Assembly (NCBI RefSeq): GCF_900167155.1
Contig: NZ_FUXU01000010.1
Location: 1-64,000 of the forward strand
Direction of reading: 5' to 3'
Source: Enterovibrio nigricans DSM 22720
GTDB lineage: Bacteria; Pseudomonadota; Gammaproteobacteria; Enterobacterales; Vibrionaceae
DNA: 64,000 nt
Shown one piece after another: positions 19,500-28,403 of the stretch; position 1 is the first letter of the stretch; each line of letters begins with the position of its first letter. The notes under the pieces were generated by a model. That model made no database searches, was not told the origin of the DNA, and was given only the letters and a program-made list of their open reading frames with translations. A program made the translations under genes and the position numbers.

Positions 19500-20162
19500 T
19501 TAGAGTGTGAGGTGTTCTATATTGATTGAATCATTTGATAGCGAAACTTTTACCGATCGAGCAGCAAACTCTTCTGGAATGGTCTCACTGAGCCAATAAG
19601 TGCCCGCAATAGATAACAATTCTGATTGCAGGTTATGGCAGAATATATGGGCTTCTTTTTGTCCGCTTGCGCCAGCAATAGCGCGTCCTCGTAAGACGCC
19701 ATAAATGTGGATGCTACCGTCAGCGATAATTTCAGCACCAGCACTGACGTGATTCAGTATTACTAAATCCGCGTTTTTGGCATAGATTTGCTGTCCAGAT
19801 CGAACTGGTGACGTAATCACTTTGGTCGGAGTCTGAATTGGGTCGTTAACACGGCTTTGTTTCGCCGGATTCATGACCGCCAGACCTGCTTTATTCGCTG
19901 CTTCGCGGGCTTGGTTTTGTTTACACCCTGTAACGCCTACGACCAACATACCCGTTTGTTCTATGGTAGATTTTAACGAAATGAAGTCAGGTTGTGTGTG
20001 CAGTTGCGATATGTCTACCACGACGGGGGCACCTTTGAAGAAAGCGGGGGCTTGATTCACTTTTTCAGCCAGCACCTGCAACGCACTGGCCAGATCGTTG
20101 TCCAACAGGTGTAATACGGAAAGGGTGAACGAACTGCCTTTGAGTTCAGCATTTTTTGTCAT
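19500..20162 (-). CDS. minC: Septum site-determining protein MinC
   Basis: 220 residues: N-terminal FtsZ-inhibiting domain (about 1-100, starting GSSFTLSVLHL) and C-terminal beta-helix domain with the conserved DLVILNHVSAGAEIIADGSI and YGVLRGRAIAGASG segment that binds MinD and the membrane. First gene of minCDE. A 353-bp divergent region separates it from ycgL. Confidence 0.97.
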   Translation of the reverse strand: MTKNAELKGSSFTLSVLHLLDNDLASALQVLAEKVNQAPAFFKGAPVVVDISQLHTQPDFISLKSTIEQTGMLVVGVTGCKQNQAREAANKAGLAVMNPAKQSRVNDPIQTPTKVITSPVRSGQQIYAKNADLVILNHVSAGAEIIADGSIHIYGVLRGRAIAGASGQKEAHIFCHNLQSELLSIAGTYWLSETIPEEFAARSVKVSLSNDSINIEHLTL

Positions 20163-20515
20163 TATGTCATATCCAGCTAGCGCAAAGCGAAAAGACGAGG
20201 CGATCAGGGTGCTTGTGATCTTCCGACGGGGTGATAAGCAAAGCGTGAATCTAGCGCTGTTACTTCACGACGAAAGGTGGATGACTACACAATAGAACAA
20301 CAACGTCAAAAACTGTGTGCATTTTTGGCACGTAGCCCAATAAATAAGCGGCTTACATGCATTATCAGACAGTGTATTGCATGGTATATTCCCGTTAAGT
20401 TTGCGGCAAGCGCCAAGGCCGTTAGTGATGAAAATGTGGTCGAATTAGTGATAAATTTATAAGCTATTTCTCTAATTTGGGATTGGTTCGAAAGAAATTG
20501 ACGGAGAGATACAAC
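20163..20515. other. Divergent intergenic region minC / ycgL
   Basis: 353 bp expected to carry promoters for the two directions. Short frames here show no family features and are treated as chance. No operator or repeat was recognised. Confidence 0.4.
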
Positions 20516-20791
20516 GTGTATTGCGCGATTTATAAAAGCAGCAAAAAAGATTCCACTTATCTTTACATTAATCGCAAAGACGATTTTAAGGATGTCCCAG
20601 AGCAATTATTGAAAACTTTTGGGAACCCTCAGTTCGTTATGATGGTCAATTTAGAAAAGCGACAAAAGCTGGCAATAGCTAACATTGAAAGTGTTCGTGA
20701 AAAGCTGAACGAGGATGGGTTTTATCTACAACTTCCGCCTTCCCCAGATACGGCACTACAACACATTAGAGAGAAAAACACCAAATTATAA
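20516..20791 (+). CDS. ycgL: YcgL domain-containing protein
   Basis: 91-residue protein of the YcgL family, small alpha/beta proteins of unknown function that sit beside minC in many gammaproteobacteria. Family segments: VYCAIYKSSKKDSTYLYI at the N-terminus, DFKDVPEQLLKTFGNPQFVM and the C-terminal EDGFYLQLPPSP. GTG 20516 is chosen because GGAGAG lies 9 bp upstream and the product starts like homologues (M-Y/F-C-x-I-Y); the open frame extends further 5' without similarity. Followed 10 bp later by a lytic transglycosylase gene. Confidence 0.92.
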   Translation: MYCAIYKSSKKDSTYLYINRKDDFKDVPEQLLKTFGNPQFVMMVNLEKRQKLAIANIESVREKLNEDGFYLQLPPSPDTALQHIREKNTKL

Positions 20792-20801
20792 AAGGATCGT
20801 T

Positions 20802-21779
20802 ATGCGCAAAGGGTTAATTAGCATTCTGATTGGAGTTGCGTGTGCGATGACAGCACCCGCAATGGCAGAGAAGCCGAGTTTTGAAAGCTACGTAGCAGGA
20901 CTTAAAGAAGAAGGTGCTGAGAAAGGCATTGATTCTGTATTGCTGGAAGATGCTTTTGACGGTATTCGTTATCGTGAAAAAGCGGTTAAAGCAGACAGAA
21001 ATCAACCTGAGAAACGTTTGACGCTTGATGAATATATTCCACGAGCAGTTCCTGACTGGAAAGTCGCGAAGGCGAGAAAACTCTATGACCAGCATTACAA
21101 CGATTTAAAACGTATTGGTGATGAGTTTGGTGTTCAACCGAGATTCTTGGTCGCGTTGTGGGGTGTTGAAAGTAACTTCGGCGCGTTCACTGGAAATTAT
21201 AATGTTGTGGAAGCACTAACAACATTGGCTTATGACGGTCGACGAGAAGCCTTTTTTAGAAATGAAGTTTTTGCGGCATTATCGATATTGAACGAAGGTC
21301 ATATTAGCGTTGATTCAATGAAAGGATCTTGGGCTGGGGCCATGGGACAATGCCAGTTTATGCCGAGTTCTTTTTTATCCTACGCAGCGGATGGAAATGG
21401 CGATGGGAAAAAAGATATTTGGAACTCTAGACCTGATGTTTTTGCTTCCTCTGCCAACTATTTAAAAAATGCTGGCTGGGACGATGAATTCACATGGGGG
21501 CGCCAAGTCGCGTTGCCGAAAAAACTTGATAAAGATTTGATTGGCTTAGATAAAGAAAAGGCAAAAACGTTATCTGAATGGCAAGAACTTGGTATTCGAC
21601 GTCTGAATAATGGTGATTTACCTGATGTTGATATTCAGGCTTGGCTGATTCAACCTGATGACGAAAAAGGTCGAAGCTATTTAGTGTATGGAAATTATCA
21701 AAGCTTGATGAGGTGGAACCGCTCTCATTACTTTGCATTGGCAGTGAGCCATTTGGCGGACCGAATCAAGTTTGGATAA
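20802..21779 (+). CDS. Lytic murein transglycosylase, MltB family
   Basis: 325-residue periplasmic enzyme that cleaves peptidoglycan glycan strands with 1,6-anhydro product. Signal peptide MRKGLISILIGVACAMTAPA with an AMA cleavage box near residue 22 and no lipobox Cys, so soluble rather than lipoprotein. SLT_2-type domain with the catalytic Glu in LWGVESNFG, WAGAMGQCQFMPSSF, and a calcium-type loop DGNGDGKKDIW. ATG 20802 is preferred, with AAAGGAT seven bases upstream; the frame extends upstream inside ycgL. Probably co-transcribed with ycgL, as in Vibrio cholerae as I recall it. Confidence 0.92.
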   Translation: MRKGLISILIGVACAMTAPAMAEKPSFESYVAGLKEEGAEKGIDSVLLEDAFDGIRYREKAVKADRNQPEKRLTLDEYIPRAVPDWKVAKARKLYDQHYNDLKRIGDEFGVQPRFLVALWGVESNFGAFTGNYNVVEALTTLAYDGRREAFFRNEVFAALSILNEGHISVDSMKGSWAGAMGQCQFMPSSFLSYAADGNGDGKKDIWNSRPDVFASSANYLKNAGWDDEFTWGRQVALPKKLDKDLIGLDKEKAKTLSEWQELGIRRLNNGDLPDVDIQAWLIQPDDEKGRSYLVYGNYQSLMRWNRSHYFALAVSHLADRIKFG

Positions 21780-21880
21780 TAGAACCTTTACCCATTAACC
21801 GTACGGTACGACGATAGCAGTGAGCATGTGTTTTTCTCTGCTGAATGTTCACAACGAATTTCGCTTTTCATCGGAAAATA

Positions 21881-21906
21881 AAAAGGAGCCTAAGGCTCCT
21901 TTTCTT
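21881..21906. terminator. Bidirectional terminator between the MltB-like gene and hns
   Basis: Stem AAAAGGAGCC (21881-21890) / GGCTCCTTTT (21894-21903), T-rich on both strands. Confidence 0.88.
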
Positions 21907-21967
21907 TCTCATATTTGCTACAACGGAAAACTCTCAGGGTTTTCAATTGGCGAAATATTGATGCAAT

Positions 21968-22366
21968 TTAGATTAGAAAATCTTCAATCTTAGCACCGCC
22001 GTCCAGTGCATCTTTAATTGCTTTAGGTGTGCGACCTTGGCCAGTCCACGTTTTCTCACTGCCGTCTACGTCAGTGTATGTGTATTTTGCTGGACGCGCT
22101 GCACGCTTAGATTTAGGTTTTGCGCCACCCAGAGATGCCAATAATTCTTCTGGATCAATACCATCTTTAACCAGCATTTCACGGTATTTTTCCAATTTTT
22201 CCAGACGCTCTTTTTCTACTGCTTGAGCTTCTTCTTCTGCTTCTTCACGCTCGCTAACAACTGCTTGCAGTTTTTCTAGCGCTTCTTGAAGTTGCTCAAG
22301 AGTTAGTTCGCGTGCAACTGCACGCAGGCTGCGAAGATTCAACAGAACTTTCAGTGCATCAGACAT
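21968..22366 (-). CDS. hns: H-NS family nucleoid-associated protein
   Basis: 132 residues. The N-terminal oligomerisation helices ([18 protein letters not shown] then a long Glu-rich coiled coil to about residue 65), a linker, and the C-terminal DNA-binding domain with [18 protein letters not shown] around residues 98-115. The TWTGQGRTP loop is the AT-hook-like core of H-NS proteins. Binds AT-rich DNA and silences acquired genes. Whether this is the main H-NS or a paralogue cannot be told here. It is monocistronic with a very AT-rich upstream region (22380-22700), typical of autoregulated hns genes. Confidence 0.93.
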   Translation of the reverse strand: MSDALKVLLNLRSLRAVARELTLEQLQEALEKLQAVVSEREEAEEEAQAVEKERLEKLEKYREMLVKDGIDPEELLASLGGAKPKSKRAARPAKYTYTDVDGSEKTWTGQGRTPKAIKDALDGGAKIEDFLI

Positions 22367-22670
22367 AATGTTTTTCCTATTCTCTCGTTTCTAATAATTT
22401 GTAACTTAGGTAAGAATAGCAAGAATATTTATTTCTTTGCAATATTCGACGAATTAAATTCTATATTATTTGATATTAAAATTAAAGGAAGTACGAGTTT
22501 AAATATAAATTAGGTCAAAACTAATGCCTGATTAGTCATTTTAACGTATGGCTGTACAATAATTTTGTCACTATTGTTTGCCTTTGCATGCGATTTGACC
22601 ATGCAAACAACGAAATGTTTAATACTTGTAATTAGTATGGTTTTTAAGTGTAAAACTTTGCAAGTTTGTA
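22367..22670. other. AT-rich region between hns and the lysine-riboswitch promoter
   Basis: About 300 bp, strongly AT-rich around 22430-22510. Expected to hold the hns promoter and probably H-NS autoregulatory sites. No gene is supported. Confidence 0.45.
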
Positions 22671-22698
22671 TTGCATGTGCGCAAATGTCACATAAAAT
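22671..22698 (+). promoter_or_regulatory. Sigma-70-type promoter of the lysW riboswitch transcript
   Basis: TTGCAT (22671-22676), 16-bp spacer, TAAAAT (22693-22698). Transcription would start near 22705, a few bases before the riboswitch P1 stem. Confidence 0.55.
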
Positions 22699-22712
22699 GA
22701 TTCAGCTTTATG

Positions 22713-22886
22713 CACGTAGAGGTGCATTGTTTATCAGTATTTCGTCTTAGGGTGATGCCTAAGAGGGCGAAGGAAAGGAAACAATGCCGAAGCAGACATT
22801 TGATTATCGGTCTATTCTGCTGGGGTTGTAACCGAAGAGGTACAACACTGCCATAGTATTGGGATTTAACTATGGAGCGCTACTGT
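22713..22886 (+). promoter_or_regulatory. Lysine riboswitch (L box)
   Basis: The conserved lysine aptamer core reads in order: GTAGAGGTGC (22716-22725), AGTAT, GGGCGAAGGAAAGG, GCCGAAGC, GCTGGGG, ACTGCCA and GGAGCGCTAC (22874-22883), the last pairing with the GTAG of the first element to close P1. These match the lysC leaders of Bacillus and E. coli block by block. It lies about 95 bp before the start of an NhaC-superfamily transporter, the arrangement described for LysW. High lysine should turn expression off. Confidence 0.93.
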
Positions 22887-22947
22887 AGGGTTTTAATTTG
22901 TGTGTAACCATTGTTTTCACAATGTCTGGTTTTCCACGTCTGCAGTA

Positions 22948-22982
22948 GATCTCCAACCTTAAAGGTTGATATAGAGATCATG
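22948..22982 (+). promoter_or_regulatory. Hairpin that can mask the lysW ribosome binding site
   Basis: GATCTC (22948-22953) pairs with GAGATC (22974-22979), directly before the ATG, and AACCT (22955-22959) pairs with AGGTT (22963-22967). The AGAGA Shine-Dalgarno region is inside the stem. No U-tract follows, so the expression platform looks translational rather than terminating. Confidence 0.6.
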
Positions 22983-24560
22983 AACTTAGTCGATTTTTCC
23001 GCTTCTTCTTTTTCCATTTTACCCGCCATTTTTGCGCTGGGTTTAGCCATAGTTACGCGTCGCGTATTATTGTCATTAGGCTTGGGTATCCTTTCGGGCG
23101 CTTTATTGCTGAATGATTTTTCTATTGCGAATACGACGTCATATATTTCTTCGCTAGTTTTCAGCATGTTTGTATCTGACGGAGCGATTAACTTTGGCAA
23201 AATGAGCATTGTTATCTTTCTTGTTTTCGTTGGAATGATAACGGCGTTAATGACGCTTTCAGGCGGTACCGCAGCATTTGCTGAATGGGCGCAGTCGCGA
23301 GTTAAAAGTAAGCGAGGTGCAAAACTTCTTGCGTCTTTCTTAGGCGTTTTCATCTTCATTGATGATTATTTCAACAGTCTGGCAGTTGGCGCAATTAGCC
23401 GCCCAGTGACAGATCGCTTTCATGTTTCACGTGCAAAATTGGCTTACATTCTAGATTCAACTGCTGCGCCAATGTGTGTGATCATGCCTGCATCAAGCTG
23501 GGGGGCTTATATCATCACTGTGATTGGTGGCATCTTAGTTAGCCACGGTGTGACTGAATATACGCCTCTGAGCGCCTTTGCCCATATGATCCCGATGAAC
23601 TTTTATGCCATTTTTGCGTTGTTGATGGTATTCGCCGTTGCATGGTTCCAAATGGATGTGGGTCCAATGCGCCGTTTCGAATACCAAGCATCAACGGGTA
23701 GCCGTTTGGGCGATGATGAAAATTCATCTGCGTCGATTGAAGACGAACTTGGCATCGAAGAGAGCAGCAACGGTTCTGTGTCTGATCTCATTGTGCCAAT
23801 TATGGTTCTGATCATTGCGACTATTTCTTGGATGATTTTCTCTGGTGCTAAAGTACTGGATGCTAATGGTGTTGCGTTCTCAGTATTAGGTGCGTTTGAA
23901 AATACCAATGTTGGCGAATCACTGCTTTACGGTAGTGGTATGGGCTTGCTGTCTGCGTTGTTCACTGTGTTTAAGCAAGGCCTGCCAAAAGCCGATATCG
24001 CGAACACCATGTGGATCGGTGCAAAATCTATGTTCGGTGCGATTCTCATTCTGTTCTTTGCATGGACAATTGGTAGCGTCATCGGTGACATGGAAACGGG
24101 TAAATTCCTGTCTAGCTTGATTGAAGACAACCTGTCACCTCAGCTTCTGCCAGTCCTATTGTTCTTGCTGTCAGCGGCAATGGCGTTCTCAACGGGTACG
24201 TCGTGGGGGACATTCGGTATCATGCTGCCAATCGCCGGCGATCTGGCTGGCGCTACTGACATCGCGCTTATGCTACCTATGCTGTCTGCTGTTCTGGCTG
24301 GTGCGGTATTTGGTGACCATTGTTCACCCATTTCAGACACCACCATTCTGTCTGCAACGGGAGCGCGTTGTGGCCACATTGACCATGTGTCTACCCAGTT
24401 ACCTTATGCATTGGCGGGTGCCGTTATTGCAGCGATTTCATTTTTGGTTCTGGGATATACAGATTCATTAACTATTTCATGGTTAAGTGGTTTCAGTGTG
24501 TTTGTACTGGTTTGTCTGTTCTTTGGTTGGCTATCGCGTCGACCGGGTAAACTGGCATAA
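22980..24560 (+). CDS. lysW: NhaC-superfamily transporter, predicted lysine transporter LysW
   Basis: 526-residue inner-membrane protein with about 12 hydrophobic segments and the Na+/H+ antiporter NhaC-like fold. Motifs include FLGVFIFIDDYFNSLAVG (residues about 115-132), LDSTAAPMCVIMPASSWG and GAVFGDHCSPISDTTILSA near residue 440, all hallmarks of the family. A cytoplasmic acidic loop (about 235-260) divides the protein. ATG 22980 is chosen because the upstream part of the open frame is riboswitch leader. The L box in front is direct support for lysine as cargo, since it controls lysine synthesis or uptake genes. Transport itself is predicted. Ends in a strong terminator, so monocistronic. 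Confidence 0.87.
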   Translation: MNLVDFSASSFSILPAIFALGLAIVTRRVLLSLGLGILSGALLLNDFSIANTTSYISSLVFSMFVSDGAINFGKMSIVIFLVFVGMITALMTLSGGTAAFAEWAQSRVKSKRGAKLLASFLGVFIFIDDYFNSLAVGAISRPVTDRFHVSRAKLAYILDSTAAPMCVIMPASSWGAYIITVIGGILVSHGVTEYTPLSAFAHMIPMNFYAIFALLMVFAVAWFQMDVGPMRRFEYQASTGSRLGDDENSSASIEDELGIEESSNGSVSDLIVPIMVLIIATISWMIFSGAKVLDANGVAFSVLGAFENTNVGESLLYGSGMGLLSALFTVFKQGLPKADIANTMWIGAKSMFGAILILFFAWTIGSVIGDMETGKFLSSLIEDNLSPQLLPVLLFLLSAAMAFSTGTSWGTFGIMLPIAGDLAGATDIALMLPMLSAVLAGAVFGDHCSPISDTTILSATGARCGHIDHVSTQLPYALAGAVIAAISFLVLGYTDSLTISWLSGFSVFVLVCLFFGWLSRRPGKLA

Positions 24561-24563
24561 GTG

Positions 24564-24597
24564 CAAAGGGCCTCCTTCTTGGAGGCCTTTTCGTTTT
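24564..24597 (+). terminator. lysW terminator
   Basis: Stem GGCCTCC (24569-24575) / GGAGGCC (24581-24587) with TTCTT loop, preceded by AAAG and followed by TTTTCGTTTT. Confidence 0.88.
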
Positions 24598-24644
24598 ATC
24601 TCACTTAAATCCCTTTAACCTTCAAGTAGTTTGGTTATGGAATT

Positions 24645-24674
24645 CACTTTCCTGCACTTTCCTGCACTTTCCTG
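24645..24674. repeat. Three perfect tandem copies of CACTTTCCTG upstream of tdk
   Basis: The 10-bp unit occurs at 24645-24654, 24655-24664 and 24665-24674, 58 bp before the tdk start. The period equals about one helical turn. Could be a protein-binding array or a slippage-prone tract. Confidence 0.85.
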
Positions 24675-24731
24675 CTTTTACATATCCTTCTTTTTTTGTA
24701 GCATGCCACCGTATTTTTTCGGGAGACTCTC

Positions 24732-25310
24732 ATGGCCCAGCTTTATTTCTATTACTCTGCGATGAACGCGGGTAAGTCGACGACCTTGTTGCAGTCGTCT
24801 TTTAACTATCAAGAACGTGGGATGAACCCTCTTATTTTTACGGCTGCCATTGATGACAGATATGGCGCAGGAAAAGTGAGTTCGCGAATTGGTCTTCAAG
24901 CGGAAGCGCAGATTTACGGGAACCAAGATGACATATTCGCATCGGTCAGTGACATTAACGCGAATAAAAAAGTGGATTGTGTGCTGATTGACGAGTGTCA
25001 GTTCCTGACCAAAGAGCAAGTGCACCAAATTACCGAAGTTGTCGACAAATTACGTATTCCCGTACTTTGTTATGGCTTACGTACAGACTTCCGCGGTGAA
25101 CTGTTTGAAGGTGCCCAATATTTGCTGGCATGGGCTGACAAACTGGTAGAACTGAAAACCATTTGTCATTGTGGTCGTAAAGCGAACATGGTGATTCGAA
25201 CTGACGCGGAAGGGAATGCGATTGCTGACGGCGATCAAGTGGTGATCGGCGGTAATGACCGTTACGAATCTGTTTGCCGAATGCATTACAAAGACGCGTT
25301 AGGTCAATAA
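24732..25310 (+). CDS. tdk: Thymidine kinase
   Basis: Type II thymidine kinase, 192 residues: salvage of thymidine to dTMP. P-loop SAMNAGKST (residues 9-17), Walker B-like VLIDECQFL (about 84-92, with catalytic Glu), lasso region with the zinc-binding set CHCG ... VCRMHY, and [10 protein letters not shown]. Length and motifs are standard for E. coli-type Tdk. It is monocistronic, ending in a hairpin terminator right before the converging molybdenum-cofactor operon. A 10-bp triplicated repeat lies in its promoter region. Confidence 0.96.
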   Translation: MAQLYFYYSAMNAGKSTTLLQSSFNYQERGMNPLIFTAAIDDRYGAGKVSSRIGLQAEAQIYGNQDDIFASVSDINANKKVDCVLIDECQFLTKEQVHQITEVVDKLRIPVLCYGLRTDFRGELFEGAQYLLAWADKLVELKTICHCGRKANMVIRTDAEGNAIADGDQVVIGGNDRYESVCRMHYKDALGQ

Positions 25311-25330
25311 CGCTAAGAAGTGAGAGTACG

Positions 25331-25360
25331 AACGGTCGACAAATGTCGGCCGTTTGTTTT
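25331..25360 (+). terminator. tdk terminator
   Basis: Ten-base-pair stem AACGGTCGAC (25331-25340) / GTCGGCCGTT (25345-25354) with an AAAT loop and TTTGTTTT tail. It touches the stop of the convergent mobB-moeA gene. Confidence 0.8.
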
Positions 25361-27125
25361 AAATGCGAGAAGCGAGCGGGATGATGGTGACGTTATCACC
25401 GACTTCTGCACATTCCACATCAGGCGAGACTTCAATCAGGCAATTCGCTTCATGCATTGATCGCAATATTCCCGATCCCTGCGACCCTGTAGATCTGACT
25501 TCAAGTTGTCCATTTGCATTTATGTTGTAACTACCACGCGTATATTCCGTGCGTCCGACACGAGAACGTATCCTTTCTTGCGTAATAGCGACGATACGTT
25601 GCGGCTGCCAGCCTTCTTCGCCTTGCAGTTTTCGAATAGCGGGTTCTACAAACTGCAAATAGGTGACCATGACGGCTACAGGATTGCCCGGTAAGCCAAA
25701 GAAGGGTGTATTCCCGAGCTTCCCAAACGCGAGGGGACGACCAGGGCGCATATTCACTCGCCAGAAATTAATATCGCCGAGTGCTGTTAACACCGTTTTT
25801 ATATAGTCCGCGTCGCCGACTGAGACACCGCCGGACGATATGATGACATCGGCACTCGCTATGGCCTGTTTCAGTGTGTCACTCAGTGCTGCTTCATTGT
25901 CTTCGATAATACCGAAATCAAGAACGTCACAACCCAGTTTTTGTAACAGCCCTTTAAGCGAAAATCGGTTCGTATCATAAATACAGTTTTGTTTAGGCGG
26001 CGTGCCCGGTGCTTGAACTTCATCACCCGTTGAAAACAATGCGACTGTGACGTTTGTATAAACGTTTACCCGATCAAACCCAAGAGAGGCGATCATGCCG
26101 AGCACTGGTGCATTGATACGGGTTCCTGCTGGAAAAACCTGGCTGCCTTTTCGAAGATCTTCTCCAGCTTGACGGACATTCTGCCCTGCACGTATCTTGC
26201 CTTTGCTCGTATCGAACTGTACGGCTCCGTTAACGTCGGAGGCTTGCTCACGCATGATGACAGTATCTGCATGCTCTGGCACGGGCGCACCGGTCATGAT
26301 ACGAACGCATTGCCCTTTTTGCAGCGGATGTTCAAAACGGCTACCCGCGAAGACGTCGCCGACTTTGACATAGGTTCCTGTTTCCAAATCATCACTGCGA
26401 ATTGCGTAGCCATCCATCGCGGAATTGGTGGATGAAGGGACATTAACAGGTGCAATGATTGGCGACGCTAATACGTGATTTGTGAGCACGTCGAGATCCA
26501 CAACGTGTGTTTGTTTGGGGGATTCAAGTGCCGCCAATATTTTCTCGCGACCACGCTTGACAGAAAGCATTGTAGGAGACAGAGAGTCACAGGTTGCGGT
26601 TTGTGCTTGATGACTTTCCATTTGCTTGAGTACAAATGCCAGTACGCTTTCAATATTGTTGATATCAAGTATTGGTAGTGATGTGTCTGGGAAAGAATCA
26701 CAGGCAATCGCGATAATGTTTTCGTCCGTGGGGTAGAGGAAGGGCTTGTTTATCGTTGCGCGGTTCAGTTCAATTTTGGGAAAGCTTTCATGTTTAAACC
26801 CTTCCACCACAATAAGATCTGCTTGGTTCTGATTCACTTTTTGGATGAGCTGACGGAGGGCTTCATCATCATCTGGCGTTTCTGTCATCAAGGCATTGCG
26901 GTAGCGAGAGCTGATTAACATCTGAGATGCTCCCGCCTTCCGAAGTCGATAACTGTCCTTGCCGGGTATATCGACATCGAAATTGTGGTGCGCGTGTTTG
27001 ATCATTGCAACCCGCACCCCAGAGTCCACCAAGCGAGGCAGTAGCGCCTCTAACAAGGTCGTTTTGCCCGTACCGCTATAGGCGGCAAATCCAATAATCG
27101 GTATCGAGCAATTCGATAAATTCAT
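25359..27125 (-). CDS. Bifunctional MobB / MoeA (molybdenum cofactor guanylylation adaptor and molybdotransferase)
   Basis: A 588-residue fusion. Residues 1-170 are MobB: P-loop FAAYSGTGKTTLLEAL (13-28), IKHAHHNFDVD, and DLIVVEGFKHE. From about 190 to 588 is MoeA: VPSSTNSAMDGYAIR, RIMTGAPVPEHADTV, ALFSTGDEV, the MPT-binding DVIISSGGVSVGDADY and FFGLPGNPVAVMVT. MoeA inserts metal into adenylylated molybdopterin; MobB is a GTP-binding helper of MobA in making the bis-MGD cofactor used by formate dehydrogenase. The ATG overlaps the mobA stop (ATGA). Such fusions are known in Vibrionaceae and relatives. Context with tup genes suggests tungsten or molybdenum use. Confidence 0.93.
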   Translation of the reverse strand: MNLSNCSIPIIGFAAYSGTGKTTLLEALLPRLVDSGVRVAMIKHAHHNFDVDIPGKDSYRLRKAGASQMLISSRYRNALMTETPDDDEALRQLIQKVNQNQADLIVVEGFKHESFPKIELNRATINKPFLYPTDENIIAIACDSFPDTSLPILDINNIESVLAFVLKQMESHQAQTATCDSLSPTMLSVKRGREKILAALESPKQTHVVDLDVLTNHVLASPIIAPVNVPSSTNSAMDGYAIRSDDLETGTYVKVGDVFAGSRFEHPLQKGQCVRIMTGAPVPEHADTVIMREQASDVNGAVQFDTSKGKIRAGQNVRQAGEDLRKGSQVFPAGTRINAPVLGMIASLGFDRVNVYTNVTVALFSTGDEVQAPGTPPKQNCIYDTNRFSLKGLLQKLGCDVLDFGIIEDNEAALSDTLKQAIASADVIISSGGVSVGDADYIKTVLTALGDINFWRVNMRPGRPLAFGKLGNTPFFGLPGNPVAVMVTYLQFVEPAIRKLQGEEGWQPQRIVAITQERIRSRVGRTEYTRGSYNINANGQLEVRSTGSQGSGILRSMHEANCLIEVSPDVECAEVGDNVTIIPLASRI

Positions 27126-27706
27126 GAGAGGGTGCCGTACTTCTCAAGTTCATCGGGTGTGTTTAGGTTAATAAAGGCATCGTGCTCTTCGCTGAAGTCA
27201 ACGAATGCCGTGTTGCAAAGGTCATAAAGCAGTACGATTTTCCTGTCCCCATTGGCAAGGAAGTTATCTAAACGTTCGAAAATTTTCTTGCTCATCAGCG
27301 TGACTACGGGCTGAACAGATTCACCATCGTGTGCGACAACAATTTCAGTATCTTCTTCGATGGCAGCGTACATCTTCTCCAAAAGGTTGTGCGGGAGGTT
27401 TGGGCAATCACAAGGCACAAACCCTATCCACGCGGAATCCAGATGAGACATTGCGGCATGCATACCGCCCAGTGGTCCAGGAAAGCCTTCGAATACATCA
27501 CTGAACACATTGCCATATTGCGCATAGACGTCCTGATTTCTATTGGCATTGACCGCAATGGTTGCGTTCTGTGATGACAAACGCGCGAAGACATAATCAA
27601 TCAGCGGTTTGTTGTTCAATGTGACAAGGCCTTTGTCTTGACCGCCCATTCGGCGAGCTTGTCCGCCAGCAAGAATGACCCACGTGGTTTCAGGATGCGA
27701 AGGCAT
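27122..27706 (-). CDS. mobA: Molybdenum cofactor guanylyltransferase
   Basis: About 194 residues; transfers GMP from GTP to molybdopterin, yielding MGD. N-terminal nucleotide-binding loop LAGGQARRMGGQDKGL (residues 11-26), PLIDYVFARL, GPLGGMHAA and VPCDCPNLP, where the Asp binds metal. ATG 27706 is selected: AAAGGACA precedes it and the product begins like other MobA proteins; the open frame extends 19 codons further into tupC. The start lies 17 bp inside tupC and the stop overlaps mobB-moeA, so the whole tup-mob set is one tightly packed operon. Confidence 0.95.
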   Translation of the reverse strand: MPSHPETTWVILAGGQARRMGGQDKGLVTLNNKPLIDYVFARLSSQNATIAVNANRNQDVYAQYGNVFSDVFEGFPGPLGGMHAAMSHLDSAWIGFVPCDCPNLPHNLLEKMYAAIEEDTEIVVAHDGESVQPVVTLMSKKIFERLDNFLANGDRKIVLLYDLCNTAFVDFSEEHDAFINLNTPDELEKYGTLS

Positions 27707-28394
27707 GGTTGTCCTTTTCGATAATATTGAGTTTTGGTTTTTGAAGTAGACGTTGGTTTTCAATGATCCAGCGCTGGTGACAACATGCGGTCAATTGATT
27801 GGAATGGTGGCTCGTGATCACCAGACTAGATCCACGATCCAGAAGATCATCCACCATGATTTTTTGAGCATCAATGGCATCAGGATCCAAGTTGGCGCTT
27901 GACTCATCCATCAGCAAAATCGAGGGGTTCAATATCCACGCCCGCGCCATTGCCACCTTTTGCTTTTCACCACCAGATAGCAAGGAAATGTGCTCTCGGC
28001 TCAGTGATTCCAATCCAATCAAACGCAATGCTTTCATTGTAAGCTGTCGTTTTGTTCTTTGACAGAAATGCTTTCCTTTCAGCCCATACGCCACATTCTC
28101 CGCGACGGAACCATCGAAGAGATAAGGCGTCTGATGCATGTAAATCACGCCGCTTTGTCCCTTAAAACCCGCCAGTCGTTGAAGTAAAGAAGGGCGCTTT
28201 AAATTGAGGTTTCCACTGGTGGGTTTTTGAATGCCAGCAAGGACTTTCAGCAAGGTGGTTTTGCCAATGCCATTTTGTCCTGTGAGATAAATAGAATCGC
28301 TCGGGAAAATCCTCAGCGAAGGGATATGAAAGAGCAAACGGTGTTTGTACTTCACGGAGAGATCATCGGCTTCTAGCGTAATTTGGCTCATCAT
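27690..28394 (-). CDS. tupC: Tungstate/molybdate ABC transporter ATP-binding protein (TupC type)
   Basis: 234-residue ABC ATPase: Walker A LTGQNGIGKTTLLKVL (about 38-53), Q-loop YMHQTPYLFDG, signature SLLSGGEKQKVAMARA, Walker B ILLMDESSANLD, and H-loop ITSHHSNQL. It lacks the C-terminal MOP domain of ModC, in line with TupC proteins. Nine bp after tupB. The family name follows from the companion TupA and TupB; the cargo could be tungstate or molybdate. Confidence 0.88.
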   Translation of the reverse strand: MMSQITLEADDLSVKYKHRLLFHIPSLRIFPSDSIYLTGQNGIGKTTLLKVLAGIQKPTSGNLNLKRPSLLQRLAGFKGQSGVIYMHQTPYLFDGSVAENVAYGLKGKHFCQRTKRQLTMKALRLIGLESLSREHISLLSGGEKQKVAMARAWILNPSILLMDESSANLDPDAIDAQKIMVDDLLDRGSSLVITSHHSNQLTACCHQRWIIENQRLLQKPKLNIIEKDNHAFAS

Positions 28395-28403
28395 TGCACT
28401 CCA

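Noticed and set aside
22565-22750. 61-codon frame in front of the lysine riboswitch
   Set aside because: Runs into the riboswitch aptamer and has no family resemblance.
22880-23359. 159-codon minus-strand frame over the lysW start
   Set aside because: Antisense to the transporter and its leader.
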